From: Magicicada septendecula | Taxonomy: Eukaryota; Arthropoda; Insecta; Hemiptera; Cicadidae | Reading direction: 5' to 3' | DNA length: 64,000 nucleotides | NCBI GenBank assembly: GCA_034769895.1 | Contig: CM068367.1 | Coordinates: 711,722,196 to 711,786,195, forward strand | Shown: positions 36,284 to 48,951 of the stretch, piece by piece | Position numbering within the stretch: the stretch's first letter is position 1 | Layout: each line of letters opens with the position of its first letter | Translations under genes and position numbers: made by a program | Notes under the pieces: generated by a model | Seen by the model: the letters and a program-made list of their open reading frames with translations, nothing else | What the model was told of the DNA's origin: nothing | Database searches by the model: none

Positions 36284-39038
36284 TGTAACGTAACAAAGTT
36301 GAGGTTCCCGACGTTACATAAAATTTTGTCAACATAGCGAAAAACAATGTCCAAGGCATGCCATAATTAAGGTCAAGAGAGCCAATCTCACCCAAACAAA
36401 AAAATATATTGACGATACCTAAGTAAGGTTACTAAGTAATAAATTAGTAAAATGTAGCCAATTATAAAATATGGAGTGATTAGAGTAAGATGTAAACTAT
36501 AAACACTGTGTCTAGTGAGATGAGTTTACTGTGGATGAGTTCAAATATAATAAACTGTTTAATTAATATTTAATGTTTTATAAAGATGTACCTGTTATTG
36601 TGATTTATCATGATATTGAGTTTACATGATATTTATTTTGTATTTTGTATGTAGTAGGTGTGGAACCATTACTTTAAGGAAATACTAAGTAATGGGTACT
36701 CAGTTCATTCATGTTAAACTTGTATTTAAGTAATTAAATACAAGTGTGTTTATTATGTATGGTATCATGTTAAAGGTAATTACTTTAAATAATTAATGAA
36801 GATGTCTTAGAAAATATTTGTAAACTTGGCTAGGAAGACAATAATTGTAAATAAATTGTCTAGTGGTCATTATAATGATGTTAAAAACCGATGAAGGGTT
36901 CTATGATAAACTCAATAATAATAATAAAATGAAATCAGGAATTTAAAATTGTAATAATTGGCCATAAGCCAGTGACTCTTTGTACAGTAGGTCAGGTAAG
37001 AAAAATTAAATTAAAAACAAAAAAATTATAACATGTGTAATAAAACCAATAGGCCTAAATTTAGTATTTGTAAAAGGAAATTAATACCTTTTTTAATAAG
37101 TCGATTCAGATGAAAATGTATACGGTTTAATAAGGCAGATTAAGTGAAAGTTTTATGTGATTTAGTGTAATTCCAAGCAGGAAGTATTTTATTAAATAAG
37201 AGTATTAATATTTCCTAATTCTGGCTCTACGATATCAAATATTATCCAATTACAGAAAGTAATGGTTGTTAGGGTAACAGAAATGCAAGAAATTTTGTTG
37301 ATTTCAACATTCAATTGTTATATGCTAATGGGTAAAGTTCAGCAGACAAATTAAAAAAACGTTTAATGAAGAAATTTGTGTTAGTGGTTGAAATCACAAT
37401 CAGAATGATCACTGTTGCACACCACTATATAAAAATTATTCCGATTAGCGCTTTCAAGCTTCACAGCTCATTGTCAGATCGGGAATAGACAGAAAATATG
37501 TGAAACCCAACCCTTCACCCCTCTCCGCCACCCTGCTCACCCACAACAAACTAAAAATTAATGACCCTTCCCCACCCCCTAAACTCTGTCTCACCATCTG
37601 TACAGTTACATTAGTGGTTTGCAACAGTGATAATTCTGATTGAAATTAAAAAAAGAGAACCTAATAAAATGAATCAAATTTAAACAAATTAAATGTCTTA
37701 AAGAAATCCATTTAAAAAGAACTGAGTAATAACTCCTGAAACTATATCTCAGTAAATATAATTCTACATACCCTTAAAGTTCACTGAATTAATAAATACT
37801 CATTCAACCTATTTCCAGTAAAAGAATGATGATGAAAATGATTTACCATTAAACAAAGATGATCCATAGCAGAAGAAGACAAAATTAATTGAAATATAAA
37901 TTAAAAAATACACGAAGAACTTTTGTATTGAAGTACTAAACCTCACTTTCAATAAACAAACGAAGTCGTAATACTACACCAATTCCATTGGGACCGGCAA
38001 CTACTAGGATCGTAAAGAAGAACGAAGACCAGAACTGAACTTCTATTACACTCCGGGACATCACATCTAAACCTTTATTGAGAATCTGGACGCTGTTTTT
38101 GGTAAAGAGTAGCATAACCATTCCGTCTCACTCCGTTGTAAACAGACACGGCCACCTTAAGTATCGTACCCAGTTTGGTAACAAACCTGCTTATATTTAA
38201 TTTTATATATTAAGAGTTAATAACAATTGTAATACTTAGTAACCTTAATTTTGCATTACCTGGCCTTACTAATCGTTAAAAGAATTACCTGTACCCTGGG
38301 ATAAGAGATAAACTGAAAATTATACTTAAATTGTAACATACACCACTAGTTCACTAACAAATCGATTCAGTATTGTATGATCGATATTATGATCTAATAA
38401 CCGAAGAAGACAACTGTTAAAAATTTAAAATAATATAAAATAAAGAATCCTCCTTGTATGTGACGATGTTCTGTGTTATTGTTGAATAGTTATTGTATTT
38501 CGATTAGGGAGCAATTTACAGAGAAAGAAAGTGATAAAAACGTCAAGTGGAACGACTTAACCTATAAGAACGAGTTAAGTACTAATAACAGCGCTCGTTG
38601 CAGACAGCTGGTGAATACGGGAGAATAGAGAACTAACTTATTCTCCGCGCCACTCTTTTTTCAATTTAAATAATACAGACTGACTAGGGTTGGAGAAAAT
38701 TACTGAATTATTCACTATAATACCCGTAATATAGCGTTTTTCTCTAGTAAAACACTTAATAACCACTTAACACAGGTATATGTTCGACATATGAATCATA
38801 TCAACAACATAATAAATATTTTTTCTTATAAAGAGAGTGAATTAGTAACAAATTGGTTAATTCAACGTGGGCTGAATTAACGATAAACCCGCAACCGTAT
38901 TACACTCGTAAACGTAATCCATGCGTTATATTACAAATTGGCGAACCCAACAGTGGGGCTTTTAAACATCCACAAATATAGTTAACAAAGTTACATACTC
39001 GTATACACTAGAAACGTAATACTTGTAGTTATATTACA
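36284..39038 (+). repeat. LTR-like block 6, enlarged by an insertion
   Basis: Same block with TGTAAC and TTACA ends, but about 290 bp longer because it carries the insertion at 37360-37642. It keeps the triple primer-site-like motif at its right end. Confidence 0.7.
37360..37642. mobile_element. 283-bp non-autonomous insertion with internal inverted repeats
   Basis: A 12-bp duplication of AAATTAAAAAAA flanks the insertion (37348-37359 and 37643-37654). About 35 bases near the left end (from 37391) recur inverted at the right end (37611-37645), both containing a CAGTG-type core. The middle is C-rich. It has no ORF. Target duplications of this length at an A-rich site suggest retrotransposition, whereas the inverted repeats resemble a foldback or a Penelope-type end. 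On the minus strand a CTGA...GAAA pattern vaguely recalls a hammerhead. Confidence 0.6.
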
Positions 39039-39130
39039 AATTGGCGCTCAACGAGTGGCCTTTAGTTAAGTAAAAAATCGACTATATCGCTATTACTTAA
39101 CTGGAGCAGGCAACTATTAGAGGCACAGGG

Positions 39131-41227
39131 ATGCATACGAGAGGTTTTCTAAAAGGATGGTGAAAGACCAAGAAACAGAAGAAGATAGACGGGAGGAAGA
39201 AGTGGAAATAGTTACAGACATTGAAAAGGAACAACAGCAGGGTGACAAGGAGGAAGCCAGAGGTGAAAGCGATTTACTAAAACTATGGGAATTAATTAAA
39301 GAAGATTCCAAGAAACAGAAGGAAGCCAATAATGAAAATTTTAAACGAATGGAGGAAAGATTTGACCAGAATAAAGAGGAAGCTAATGAAAATTTTAGGA
39401 AACAAAATGAGAACACTAATGAGAGTTTAAGACAAATCAATGAAAAAATAGACGGTATAAATGAGAATTCAGAAAAGCTGGAAAACAAAATAGGCAATAT
39501 TAGCGAAAACTCAAAGAAACAAAACGAAATTTTGAGTGAGAATTTAATCAAACTAATGAATGATAAGTTTGACAAAAATAAAGAGGACACTGATGAGAAT
39601 AACCGGCTGATAAATGAAAGCTTAAACCAAATTAATGAAAGGTTTGACAGGAACGATGAGAGCTTAAAGCAGATTCAGGAAAATAACAAACAAATAGACG
39701 GGAAAATTGAAAACAGTAATAAGGATTTGCGGCAAATTATAAATGAACAAAACCTAGCGTTGAGGGAAGTCAACAATGAAAGGATTGCAAATGTCAATGA
39801 AACACTTAACAAAAGGGTGGATAATTATGAAGAGGAAGTAAGACAGCAAATAACTGAAACTAAGTGGGTCTAGAAAAGACAGATGAAACCATCATACAAC
39901 TCGCAGTGGAAGTAGAGGCAAAAATTAATCAAGTGGAAAACAATAACAAAACTAGAATAAAAGAAGTACAATTAGAAACCCAAGGGAAATTGGACGAAGT
40001 GCAAATTAATATGGCTGGGAGAATTGAATTAGTTAACAACGAAATAACGCAAATAAAAACCCAAGTGGATCAAAATAAGGGGACCGTCGAAAATATACAG
40101 AATCAGGAATTGATTAATATAAAGGAGTCAATAGAAGTTTTACAAAATCGACCAATGTATCTGGCACATCACATAGCCCCTGAGCAAAAAGAAAATATCA
40201 ATTTCAAAATTTATAGAGGAAACCCCAAAGAATTTCTAGAGAGAATAGATGAATGGTTTAGTAGAATTAAGGTGACCCGATGGAACATAATAAAAAATTT
40301 GTTGGATGATTGTTTTAAAAGCATAAATGATAATTGGTGGTCGGCGGTCCGGAATGAAACGAGTAATTATGAAGAGTTTAAAAAGGCTTTTAGGTCGAAA
40401 TACTGGTCGGATTCCGTACAGAACATGATTAGGGACAACATTACCAACGGTAGATTCAACATTAATCAAGAGCAGTCCCCAACTACCTACTTTAAGGGAA
40501 AGGTGTGTTTGGCGCGTCATTTGGAACCGCGAATACCAGACGTGCCAGACGCTGTGGACAAGTGAAGACAGTAGGAGCAATGGAAACCTTGTTGGCCAGC
40601 TACGAAATGGAAGACTATTATCAAAGGTCTCGAAGGTCAAACAATAGGAGAGAGGAGCCAAATCAAGAGTCGCGTCAGGGAATGAATAGATATAACAACA
40701 ATAATTATAACCAACGGGTTAATGACCATTTTATGAATAATCGCTACCGCAATAATCAGTACCAAAACAATCATTATAATAACTCTAATAATAACCGATA
40801 TAGCGCAGGCCGCAGGAATTTTGATAACGGGAGAGACTATTGGAATAGTAACCGAGGGAACGATGATGGAGGAAATCAAAACAGAAATAGGAGCAACGAG
40901 AATGATGGAGGTAGCAGGGAACAAAGGAGAGACATACCCTCGGAAAATCAACCAAGTAATGACCAGGAAACCCATATAGCTCGAGTAAACTATATCATGG
41001 CTGATGAGAGGAATAACCAAGAGGACCATGGTGGAAACCATAAACCTAATCCCGATTCTGGGAATGCTGAGGGAAGGAATAGACGGAACGAAGAAGACAT
41101 AGAACCGTATGTGTATGATCCATACTGCGACGATGCCATTGAAAGATTTACAACTGCTTATAATCTGCGGAATCCACCGGAAAACCATATTGGTAGAGCA
41201 GCCCGAACAGTGGCCAATACAAAATAG
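39131..41227 (+). pseudogene. gag-like gene, copy 6, with several frameshifts
   Basis: The normal ATG is followed by a one-base deletion (GAGGTTTTCT in place of GAGGTGTTTCT), so the long frame can start only at 39157. A further one-base deletion at about 39865 and a 49-base deletion near 40540 each change the frame. The readable pieces are 39157-39873, 39864-40565 and 40505-41227, together covering all gag regions. This copy is not functional. Confidence 0.75.
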
Positions 41228-42240
41228 TTAAGATGAATTTGTTGGAATCATTTTTAAAAATAAACCAAAAAATTCAAAAATAAGTAAGAACACCTTACTA
41301 TATAATTCAGAAGAAATTATTTTAAACTAATAAACATGAAAGACGAGAAAGAAGGGTTAGAAATGAGTTAAATGAAGGAAGAATATGCCATACAATTTAT
41401 GATAAGGAGGAGATTCAGTGTTTAATTGCAGAAATAAATCGGAATGAATTAAAAATAGTAAAATACGTATGCTAAAGAATAATTAATTGACAGCACGGAA
41501 CTAAGAAGAATTTAAAATTAATATTGAACAGCTTTAACTAATATACTGGTGAATAATATGATAAATGGAACTACAGAACAACGAGATAAATAATTTAAGA
41601 AAAGTATTAGGATACCTCAGAAATAATAGTAATCATCCCTTGAATACAAGTTTGTAGCAAAGGAGCTACCTTATAGATAATAATTATATGTATTGTGTTG
41701 TGATCGTGCAACGTTTATTTTTTTTCTGGACAGAGATGAAGTTCCTCTGATCTCAGAAGATATAGTTAGGGAAACGGCAGAGTAATGGAAGCCAATAGTG
41801 CCCCTCTGATTCCGTACCAGCTATGATATTAGCGAAAAATGTTAGGGAAATATAGTATTTTAGGGATTATACACCAAGCGAGGTAATTAAATATAAATAT
41901 AATAAGAAATAATGGCGTAATAAGCTAGAAGAAGTTATGAGTTCCAGAGAAAAGGACAGGTCTACAACTGAGGGAGGTACCAGTAGAGAATTAATGACCA
42001 GATACACAATGAGTATCAACACAGTTTTCCGGTGCAATTAAAAGTTTAAAGGATAGAAAGAGAAAATAAACCCCAAAGAACCCATTGAATTGCGGATTAA
42101 AACAGAAACAATGAAAAACTGAAACCATTATAAATTAATAATTTTATTAAATAAATATTCCAAAGTATGAAGAAACTATAAGTTTATTTTAACTAAACTT
42201 TATTCAGCCAAAATAAACTTCTTTCGGAGGGGGAGTATTA
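41228..42240 (+). repeat. 3' non-coding internal region with polypurine tract
   Basis: Same content as the other units, closest to 35270-36283. No gene visible. Confidence 0.6.
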
Positions 42241-44995
42241 TGTAACGTAACAAAGTTGAGGTTCCCGACGTTACATAAAAACTTTGTCAACATAGTGAAA
42301 AACAATGTCCAAGGCATGCCATAATTAAGGTCAAGAGGGCCAATCTCACCCAAACAAAAAAATATATTGACGATACCTAAGTAAGGTTACTAAGTAATAA
42401 ATTAGTAAAATGTAGCCAATTATAAAATATGGAGTGATTAGAGTAAGATGTAAACTTTAAACACTGTGTCTAGTGAGATGAGTTTACTGTGGATGAGTTC
42501 AAATATAATAAACTGTTTAATTAATATTTAATGTTTTATAAAGATGTACCTGTTGTTGTGATTTATCATGATATTGAGTTTACATGATATATATTTTGTA
42601 TTTTGTATGTAGTAGGTGTGGAACCATTACTTTAAGGAAATACTAAGTAATGGGTACTCAGTTCATTCATGTTAAACTTGTATTTAAGTAATTAAATACA
42701 AGTGTGTTTATTATGTATGGTATCATGTTAAAGGTAATTACTTTAAATAATTAATGAAGATGTCTTAGAAAATATTTGTAAACTTGGCCAGGAAGACAAT
42801 AATTGTAAATAAATTGTCTAGTGGTCATTATAATGATGTTAAAAACCGATGAAGGGTTCTATGATAAACTCAATAATAATAATAAAATGAAATCAGGAAT
42901 TTAAAATTGTAATAATTGGCCATAAGCCAGTGACTCTTTGTACAGTAGGTCAGGTAAGAAAAATTAAATTAAAAACAAAAAATTATAACATGTGTAATAA
43001 AACCAATAGGCCTAAATTTAGTATTTGTAAAAGGAAATTAATACCTTTTTTAATAAGTCGATTCAGATGAAAATGTATACGGTTTAATAAGGCAGATTAA
43101 GTGAAAGTTTTATGTGATTTAGTGTAATTCCAAGCAGGGAGTATTTTATTAAATAAGAGTAGTAATATTTCCTAATTCTGGCTCTAGGATATCAAATATT
43201 ATCCAATTACAGAAAGTAATGGTTGTTAGGGTAACAGAAATGCAAGAAATTTTGTTGATTTCAACATTCAATTGTTATATGCTAATGGGTAAAGTTCAGC
43301 AGACAAATTAAAAAAACGTTTAATGAAGAAATTTGTGTTAGTGGTTGAAATCACAATCAGAATGATCACTGTTGCACACCACTATATAAAAATTATTCCG
43401 ATTAGGGCTTTCAAGCTTCACAGCTCATTGTCAGATCGGGAATATACAGAAAATATGTGAAACCCAACCCTTCACCCCTCTCCACCACTCTGCTCACCCA
43501 CAACAAACTAAAAACTAATGACCCTTCCCCACCCCCTAAACTCTGTCTCACCATCTGTACAGTTGCATTAGTGGTGTGCAACAGTGATAATTCTGATTGA
43601 AATTAAAAAAAGAGAACCAAATTAAATGAATCAAATTTAAACAAATTAAATGTCTTAAAGAAATCCATTTAAAAAGAACTGAGTAATAACTCCTGAAACT
43701 ATATCTCAGTAAATATAATTCTACATACCCTTAAAGTTCACTGAATTAATAAATACTCATTCAACCTATTTCCAGTAAAAGAATGATGATGAAAATGATT
43801 TACCATTAAACAAAGATGATCCATAGCAGAAGAATGCAAAATTAATTGAAATATAAATTAAAAAATACACGAAGAACTTTTGTATTGAACTACTAAACCT
43901 CACTTTCAATAAACAAACGAAGTCGTAATACTACACCAATTCCATTGGGACCGGCAACTACTAGGATCGTAAAGAAGAACGAAGACCAGAACTGAACTTC
44001 TATTACACTCCGGGACATCACATCTAAACCTTTATTGAGAATCTGGACGCTGTTTTTGGTCAAGAGTAGCATAACCATTCCGTCTCACTCCGTTGTAAAC
44101 AGACACGGCCACCTTAAGTATCGTACCCAGTTTGGTAACAAACCTGCTTATATTTAATTTTATATATTAAGAGTTAATAACAATTGTAATACTTAGTAAC
44201 CTTAATTTTGCATTACCTGGCCTTACTAATCGTTAAAAGAATTACCTGTACCCTGGGATAAGAGATAAACTGAAAATTATACTTAAATTGTAACATACAC
44301 CACTAGTTCACTAACAAATCGATTCAGTATTGTATGATCGATATTATGATCTAATAACCGAAGAAGACAACTGTTAAAAATTTAAAATAATATAAAATAA
44401 AGAATCCTTCTTGTATGTGACGATGTTCTGTGTTATTGTTGAATAGTTATTGTATTTCGATTAGGGAGTAATTTACAGAGAAAGAAAGTGATAAAAACGT
44501 CAAGTGGAACGACTTAACCTATAAGAACGAGTTAAGTACTAATAACAGCGCTCGTTGCAGACAGCTGGTGAATACGGGAGAATAGAGAACTAACTTATTC
44601 TCCGCGCCACTCTTTTTTCAATTTAAATAATACAGACTGACTAGGGTTGGAGAAAATTACTGAATTATTCACTATAATACCCGTAATATAGCGTTTTTCT
44701 CTAGTAAAACACTTAATAACCACTTAACACAGGTATATGTTCGACATATGAATCATATCAACAACATAATAAATATTTTCTCTTATAAACAGAGTGAATT
44801 AGTAACAAATTGGTTAATTCAACATGGGCTGAATTAACGATAAACCCGCAACCGTATTACACTCGTAAACGTAATCCATGCGTTATATTACAAATTGGCG
44901 AACCCAACAGTGGGGCTTTTAAACATCCACAAATATAGTTAACAAAGTTACATACTCGTATACACTAGAAACGTAATACTTGTAGTTATATTACA
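42241..44995 (+). repeat. LTR-like block 7, enlarged by the shared insertion
   Basis: Same block as 6, including the 283-bp insertion at 43317-43599. It is the last LTR before the viral DNA. Confidence 0.7.
43317..43599. mobile_element. 283-bp insertion, second copy in the same site
   Basis: Same length, same 12-bp flanking duplication (43305-43316 and 43600-43611) and same position in the LTR as 37360-37642. It was therefore copied together with the unit and did not insert twice. Confidence 0.6.
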
Positions 44996-45087
44996 AATTG
45001 GCGCTCAACGAGTGGCCTTTAGTTAAGTAAAAAATCGACTATATCGCTATTACTTAACTGTAGCAGGCAACTATTAGAGGCTCAAGG

Positions 45088-47019
45088 ATGCATACGAGAG
45101 GTGTTTCTAAAAGGATGGTGAAAGACCAAGAAACAGAAGAAGATAGACGGGAGGAAGAAGCAGAAATAGTTACAGACATTGAAAAGGAACAACAGGCGGG
45201 TGACAAGGAGGAAGCCAGAGGTGAAAGGGATTTACTAAAACTATGGGAATTAATTAAAGAAGATTCCAAGAAACAGAAGGAAGCCAAAAATGAAAATTTC
45301 AAACGAATGGAGGAAAGATTTGACCAGAATAAAGAGGAAACTAATGAAAATTTTAGGAAACAAAATGAGAACACTAATGAGAGTTTAAGACAAATCAATG
45401 AAAAAATAGACTGTATAAATGAGAATTCAGAAAAGCTGGAAAACAAAATAGGCAATATTAGTAAAAACTCAAAGAAACAAAATGAAATTTTGAGTGAGAA
45501 TTTAATCAAACTAATGAATGAGAAGTTTCATAAATAAAGAGGATACTGATGAGAATAACCGGGTGATAAATGAAAGCTTAAACCAAATTAATGAAAGGCT
45601 TGACAGGAACGATGAGAGCTTAAAGCAGATTCAGGAAAATAACGAACAAATAGACGGGAAAATTGAAAACAGTAATAAGGATTTGCGGCAAATTATAAAT
45701 GAACAAAACCAAGCGTTGAGGGAAGTCATCAATGAAAGGATTGCAAATATCAATGAAACACTTAACAAAAGGGTGGATAATTATGAAGAGGAAGTAAGAC
45801 AGCAAATAACTGAAACTAAGGTGGGTCTAGAAAAGACAGATGAAACCATCATTCAACTCGCAGTGGAAGTAGAGGCCAAAATTAATCAAGTGGAAAACAA
45901 TAACAAAACTAGAATAAAAGAAGTACAATTAGAAACCCAAGGGAAATTGGACGAAGTGCAAATTAATATGGCTGGGAGAATTGAATTAGTTAACAACGAA
46001 ATAACGCAAATAAAAACCCAAGTGGATCAAAATAAGGGGACCGTCAAAAATATACAGAATCAGGAATTGATTAATATAAAGGAGTCAATAGAAGTTTTAC
46101 AAAATCGACCAATGTATCTTGCACATCACATAGCCCCTAAGCAAAAAGAAAATATCAATTTCAAAATTTATAGAGGAAACCCCATAGAATTTCTAGAGAG
46201 AATAGATGAATGGTTTAGTAGAATTAAGGTGACCCGATGGAACATAATAAAAAATTTGTTGGATGATTGTTTTAAAAGCATAAATGGTAATTGGTGGTCG
46301 GCGGTCCGGAATGAAACGAGTAATTATGAAGAGTTTAAAAAGGCTTTTAGGTCGAAATACTGGTCGGATTCCGTACAGAACATGATTAGGGACAACATTA
46401 CCAACGGTAGATTCAACATTAATCAAGAGCAGTCCCCAACTACCTACTTTAAGGGAAAGGTGTGTTTGGCGCGTCATTTGGGACCGTGAATACCAGAGGA
46501 ATGTTTAGTAAATAACTATCTTACCATTTCGAAGAAGAAATAGTTCGTGCCAGACGCAGTGGACAAGTGAAGACAGTGGGAGCAATGGAAACCTTGTTGG
46601 CCAGCTACGAAATGGAAGACTATTATCAAAGGTCTCGAAGGTCAAACAATAGGAGAGAGGAGCCAAATCAAGAGTCGCGTCAGGGAATGAATAGATATAA
46701 CAACAATAATTATAACCAACGTGTTAATGACCATTTTATGAATAATCGCTACCGCAATAATCAGTACCAAAACAATCATTATAATAACTCTAATAATAAC
46801 CGATACAGCGCAGGCCGCAGGAATTTTGATAACGGGAGAGACTATTGGAATAGTAACCGAGGGAACGATGATGGAGGAAATCAAAACAGAAATAGGAGCG
46901 TCGAGAATGATGGAGGAAGCAGAGAACAAAGGAGAGACATACCCTCGGAAAATCAACCAAGTAATGACCAGGGAACCCATATAGCTCGAGTAAACTATAT
47001 CATGGCTGATGAGAGGAAT
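45088..47019 (+). pseudogene. gag-like gene, copy 7, frameshifted and cut off by the viral DNA
   Basis: A small deletion near 45530 (TTTCATAAATAAAG) moves the frame, a TGA interrupts at 46487-46489, and a one-base deletion near 46513 shifts it again. Readable pieces are 45088-45537, 45518-46489 and 46567-47022. The homology to other gag copies stops abruptly after GATGAGAGGAAT at 47019, about 220 bases before the expected gag end, and viral sequence follows. Confidence 0.8.
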
Positions 47020-47122
47020 TAGTTATACCGGACCACATCAGATTTTGGCGAGCCACCTCGTCGGCGGACGCAAACTCTGCGCGTAAGTTAAACATTATAG
47101 TAGTATACCGAGCGTATATACA
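47020..47122. other. Junction between host retrotransposon array and viral block
   Basis: At 47019/47020 the AT-rich gag sequence switches directly to G+C-rich sequence with no target-site duplication or linker that I can see. A plus-strand open stretch to a stop at 47084-47086 could be the last codons of a viral gene lost at the junction, but it is too short to identify. Confidence 0.7.
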
Positions 47123-47773
47123 ATGTTCTCGACCACTAGATACAGCGATTCGGCCGACGATGATCTACTATATAGACTCCATTATGAATCTTACATCGTA
47201 TAGTTCTGTAAAATCACCAACGCGCCAGAGTTTCATTTGCGCAATATTTCGAGTTTGGTCGAACTGTTGAAAGAGTCCAACATAGTGTCGGTGCTGATGT
47301 GCGAGCCGAGAAACACGGACGCCATCATGTGCGTGAAAAACTATTTGGACAGCAAACCGCAGCTGCCGCAGTCGTTTCTCACGCGTCTGTTGGCACTGTC
47401 CAACACGAAGATACGTCTGATACCGGCCAGGTTCGGCGCCTCGTCCCCCGACTCGTACGTGGCGAAAGTGATACCGGGCAACACACAGCCGATGACGAAA
47501 ATGACCGAAATGACTGTGCGAACAATGTCGGAAGCGATGTCGCGCGACATCCAGTACAACCGCAAAGTGTACAGCCTGACAAACGGCGGCGTTCGCAACG
47601 TGCCCAACGCGGTGAAAATAAAGTTTACGCCCACGCTGATGTCTCAGTTGGTGCGCGCCCAGGTCGACTTGTATCGCACGCTAGAAGAGGCGAACCGGCG
47701 TAATTACATCAAAATCAGCCCGTACATACAGTTGAGTGTGGCATCGACATCGACAAATACGTTGTTGCGATAA
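47123..47773 (+). pseudogene. Unrecognised viral gene with one in-frame stop
   Basis: The reading frame starts at the ATG at 47123 and is open to the stop at 47771-47773, apart from a TAG at 47201-47203 (codon 27). Without that stop it would be 216 codons. The N-terminal end is rich in Asp, Tyr and Ser; the rest is a globular-looking protein with no membrane segment, signal peptide or known motif that I can recognise. It ends 40 bases before the next gene on the same strand, so the two may be co-expressed. Base composition matches the rest of the viral block. Starting downstream of the stop would need a non-ATG start. Confidence 0.55.
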
Positions 47774-47813
47774 AAATGTTAATTTTTTCGGCAATATAGT
47801 GTTAATAATCGAT

Positions 47814-48620
47814 ATGGACAACAGCGTACTGCCAACGACGGACCTTCTTTCTAAACGACTGGCGATGTGCGATCGCGAACACCACCGGAAACGGCCGCCG
47901 CCTGTACTGAAAGCGGTGTACATCGGTGGACCGAGCGCAGTCGGCAAGTCGTCCACCATGAATAAGATCAAGGCTCGCTACCCGTGGGCTCGCGTCGCCA
48001 GCGTCAATTTCCAGAACCTGTTTGCATTGTATGGCGGCGACTCGGCTAGAGCGGTGCGACATCTAGTCTACTATCGCAACGACCCGATGATATACGAACA
48101 CACCAACGAATGTACCGTGCTGTATCGAATCGTGCACAAGTACATGCGCCAAACGGACGGCAAAGAGTTGACCGAAGAGGACGTGCAGTCGTGTTACCAC
48201 GAGTGCGTGAACGAGCTCACCAAACCGTCGGCCAGCACGATGATAATCATACTAGACACTACGGAAGCGTTTGTACAGCGGTACGCGTATCGGCTGGTCT
48301 CCGACTACAACGGCATAGATTACGACGACGACGACGGCATACGGTACTTGTACTTTCAAGTAGCCGCGTACCTGGCGTTTCTGACCAAACGTCATCTGTA
48401 CCCGTTTATGAGTGTGTTGATCGCCACAGACGACTACGGTTCGACCGCATCACCTCGCATGTTCGGTGAAGCGGACGACTACGGTCTGATACCGCTGTTG
48501 CACAGCCTAATAGACACCAAGAACGACATCGTATCGGACAAGTTTGACTATGACACGGTGTCGAGGATAGTGGCGGTCTGTCATATATCACGAGTCGACG
48601 ACTCGTTGGAACTGTCTTGA
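47814..48620 (+). CDS. P-loop kinase, thymidine/deoxynucleoside kinase-like
   Basis: This intact ORF of 268 codons has a Walker A motif, GGPSAVGKSST, near residues 40-50, followed by a pattern like that of the deoxynucleoside/thymidine kinase-like proteins found in nudiviruses. Its likely role is phosphorylation of nucleosides to supply DNA precursors, matching the ribonucleotide reductase gene further along. I chose the ATG at 47814 because the in-frame GTG at 47736 would overlap the preceding gene. An Asp-rich stretch (DYDDDDG) lies about two-thirds along. A poly(A)-type AATAAA follows about 14 bases after the stop. The kinase subtype cannot be settled by eye, and other P-loop kinases remain possible. 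Confidence 0.55.
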   Translation: MDNSVLPTTDLLSKRLAMCDREHHRKRPPPVLKAVYIGGPSAVGKSSTMNKIKARYPWARVASVNFQNLFALYGGDSARAVRHLVYYRNDPMIYEHTNECTVLYRIVHKYMRQTDGKELTEEDVQSCYHECVNELTKPSASTMIIILDTTEAFVQRYAYRLVSDYNGIDYDDDDGIRYLYFQVAAYLAFLTKRHLYPFMSVLIATDDYGSTASPRMFGEADDYGLIPLLHSLIDTKNDIVSDKFDYDTVSRIVAVCHISRVDDSLELS

Positions 48621-48951
48621 AGACGCGGCACAAAAATAAACCCAAAATCGAGAGTGATATTTTTCAAGGTTACAGTCGATACCTTCGCCGAGTTTTTACC
48701 AGATTTATAGCAGAATTTTACCAGATTCTTACACTTTTTAGATGTTTGAAATGAATGTGAGGCGGGCGAAAATTAGAAATCGCACTATCTTGCGCGTCAA
48801 AATCAAATTTGCGCATTTCAAAATCACGACCAAATCAGGTCATCTAGTGTAGAATAAGCGACCAAATCAAGTGCAAAGAAGGCGTAGGCGTATGTTTTGT
48901 CGAGTCGACCGAATCGAGTGCGGAGAAGGCAAGTCGACGCATGTTTCGGGT
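48621..48951. other. Intergenic region between convergent genes, with short direct repeats
   Basis: No gene seen. It contains a poly(A)-type AATAAA near 48634 for the kinase-like gene, a doubled TTTTACCAGATT (about 48695 and 48716) and a two-unit imperfect repeat (48858-48946). Confidence 0.5.
48858..48946. repeat. Imperfect direct repeat, two units of about 40-43 bp
   Basis: Units at 48858-48897 and 48904-48946 share the pattern CGACC-AATC-AGTGC--AGAAGGC followed by a GCATGTTT or GTATGTTT end. The spacing and location between convergent viral genes recall homologous-region repeats, but with two units only this is weak. Confidence 0.45.

Noticed and set aside
1-47019. CRISPR array or simple satellite DNA
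   Set aside because: The repeat units are several kilobases long with coding sequence, LTR-like ends, a primer-site motif and a polypurine tract.
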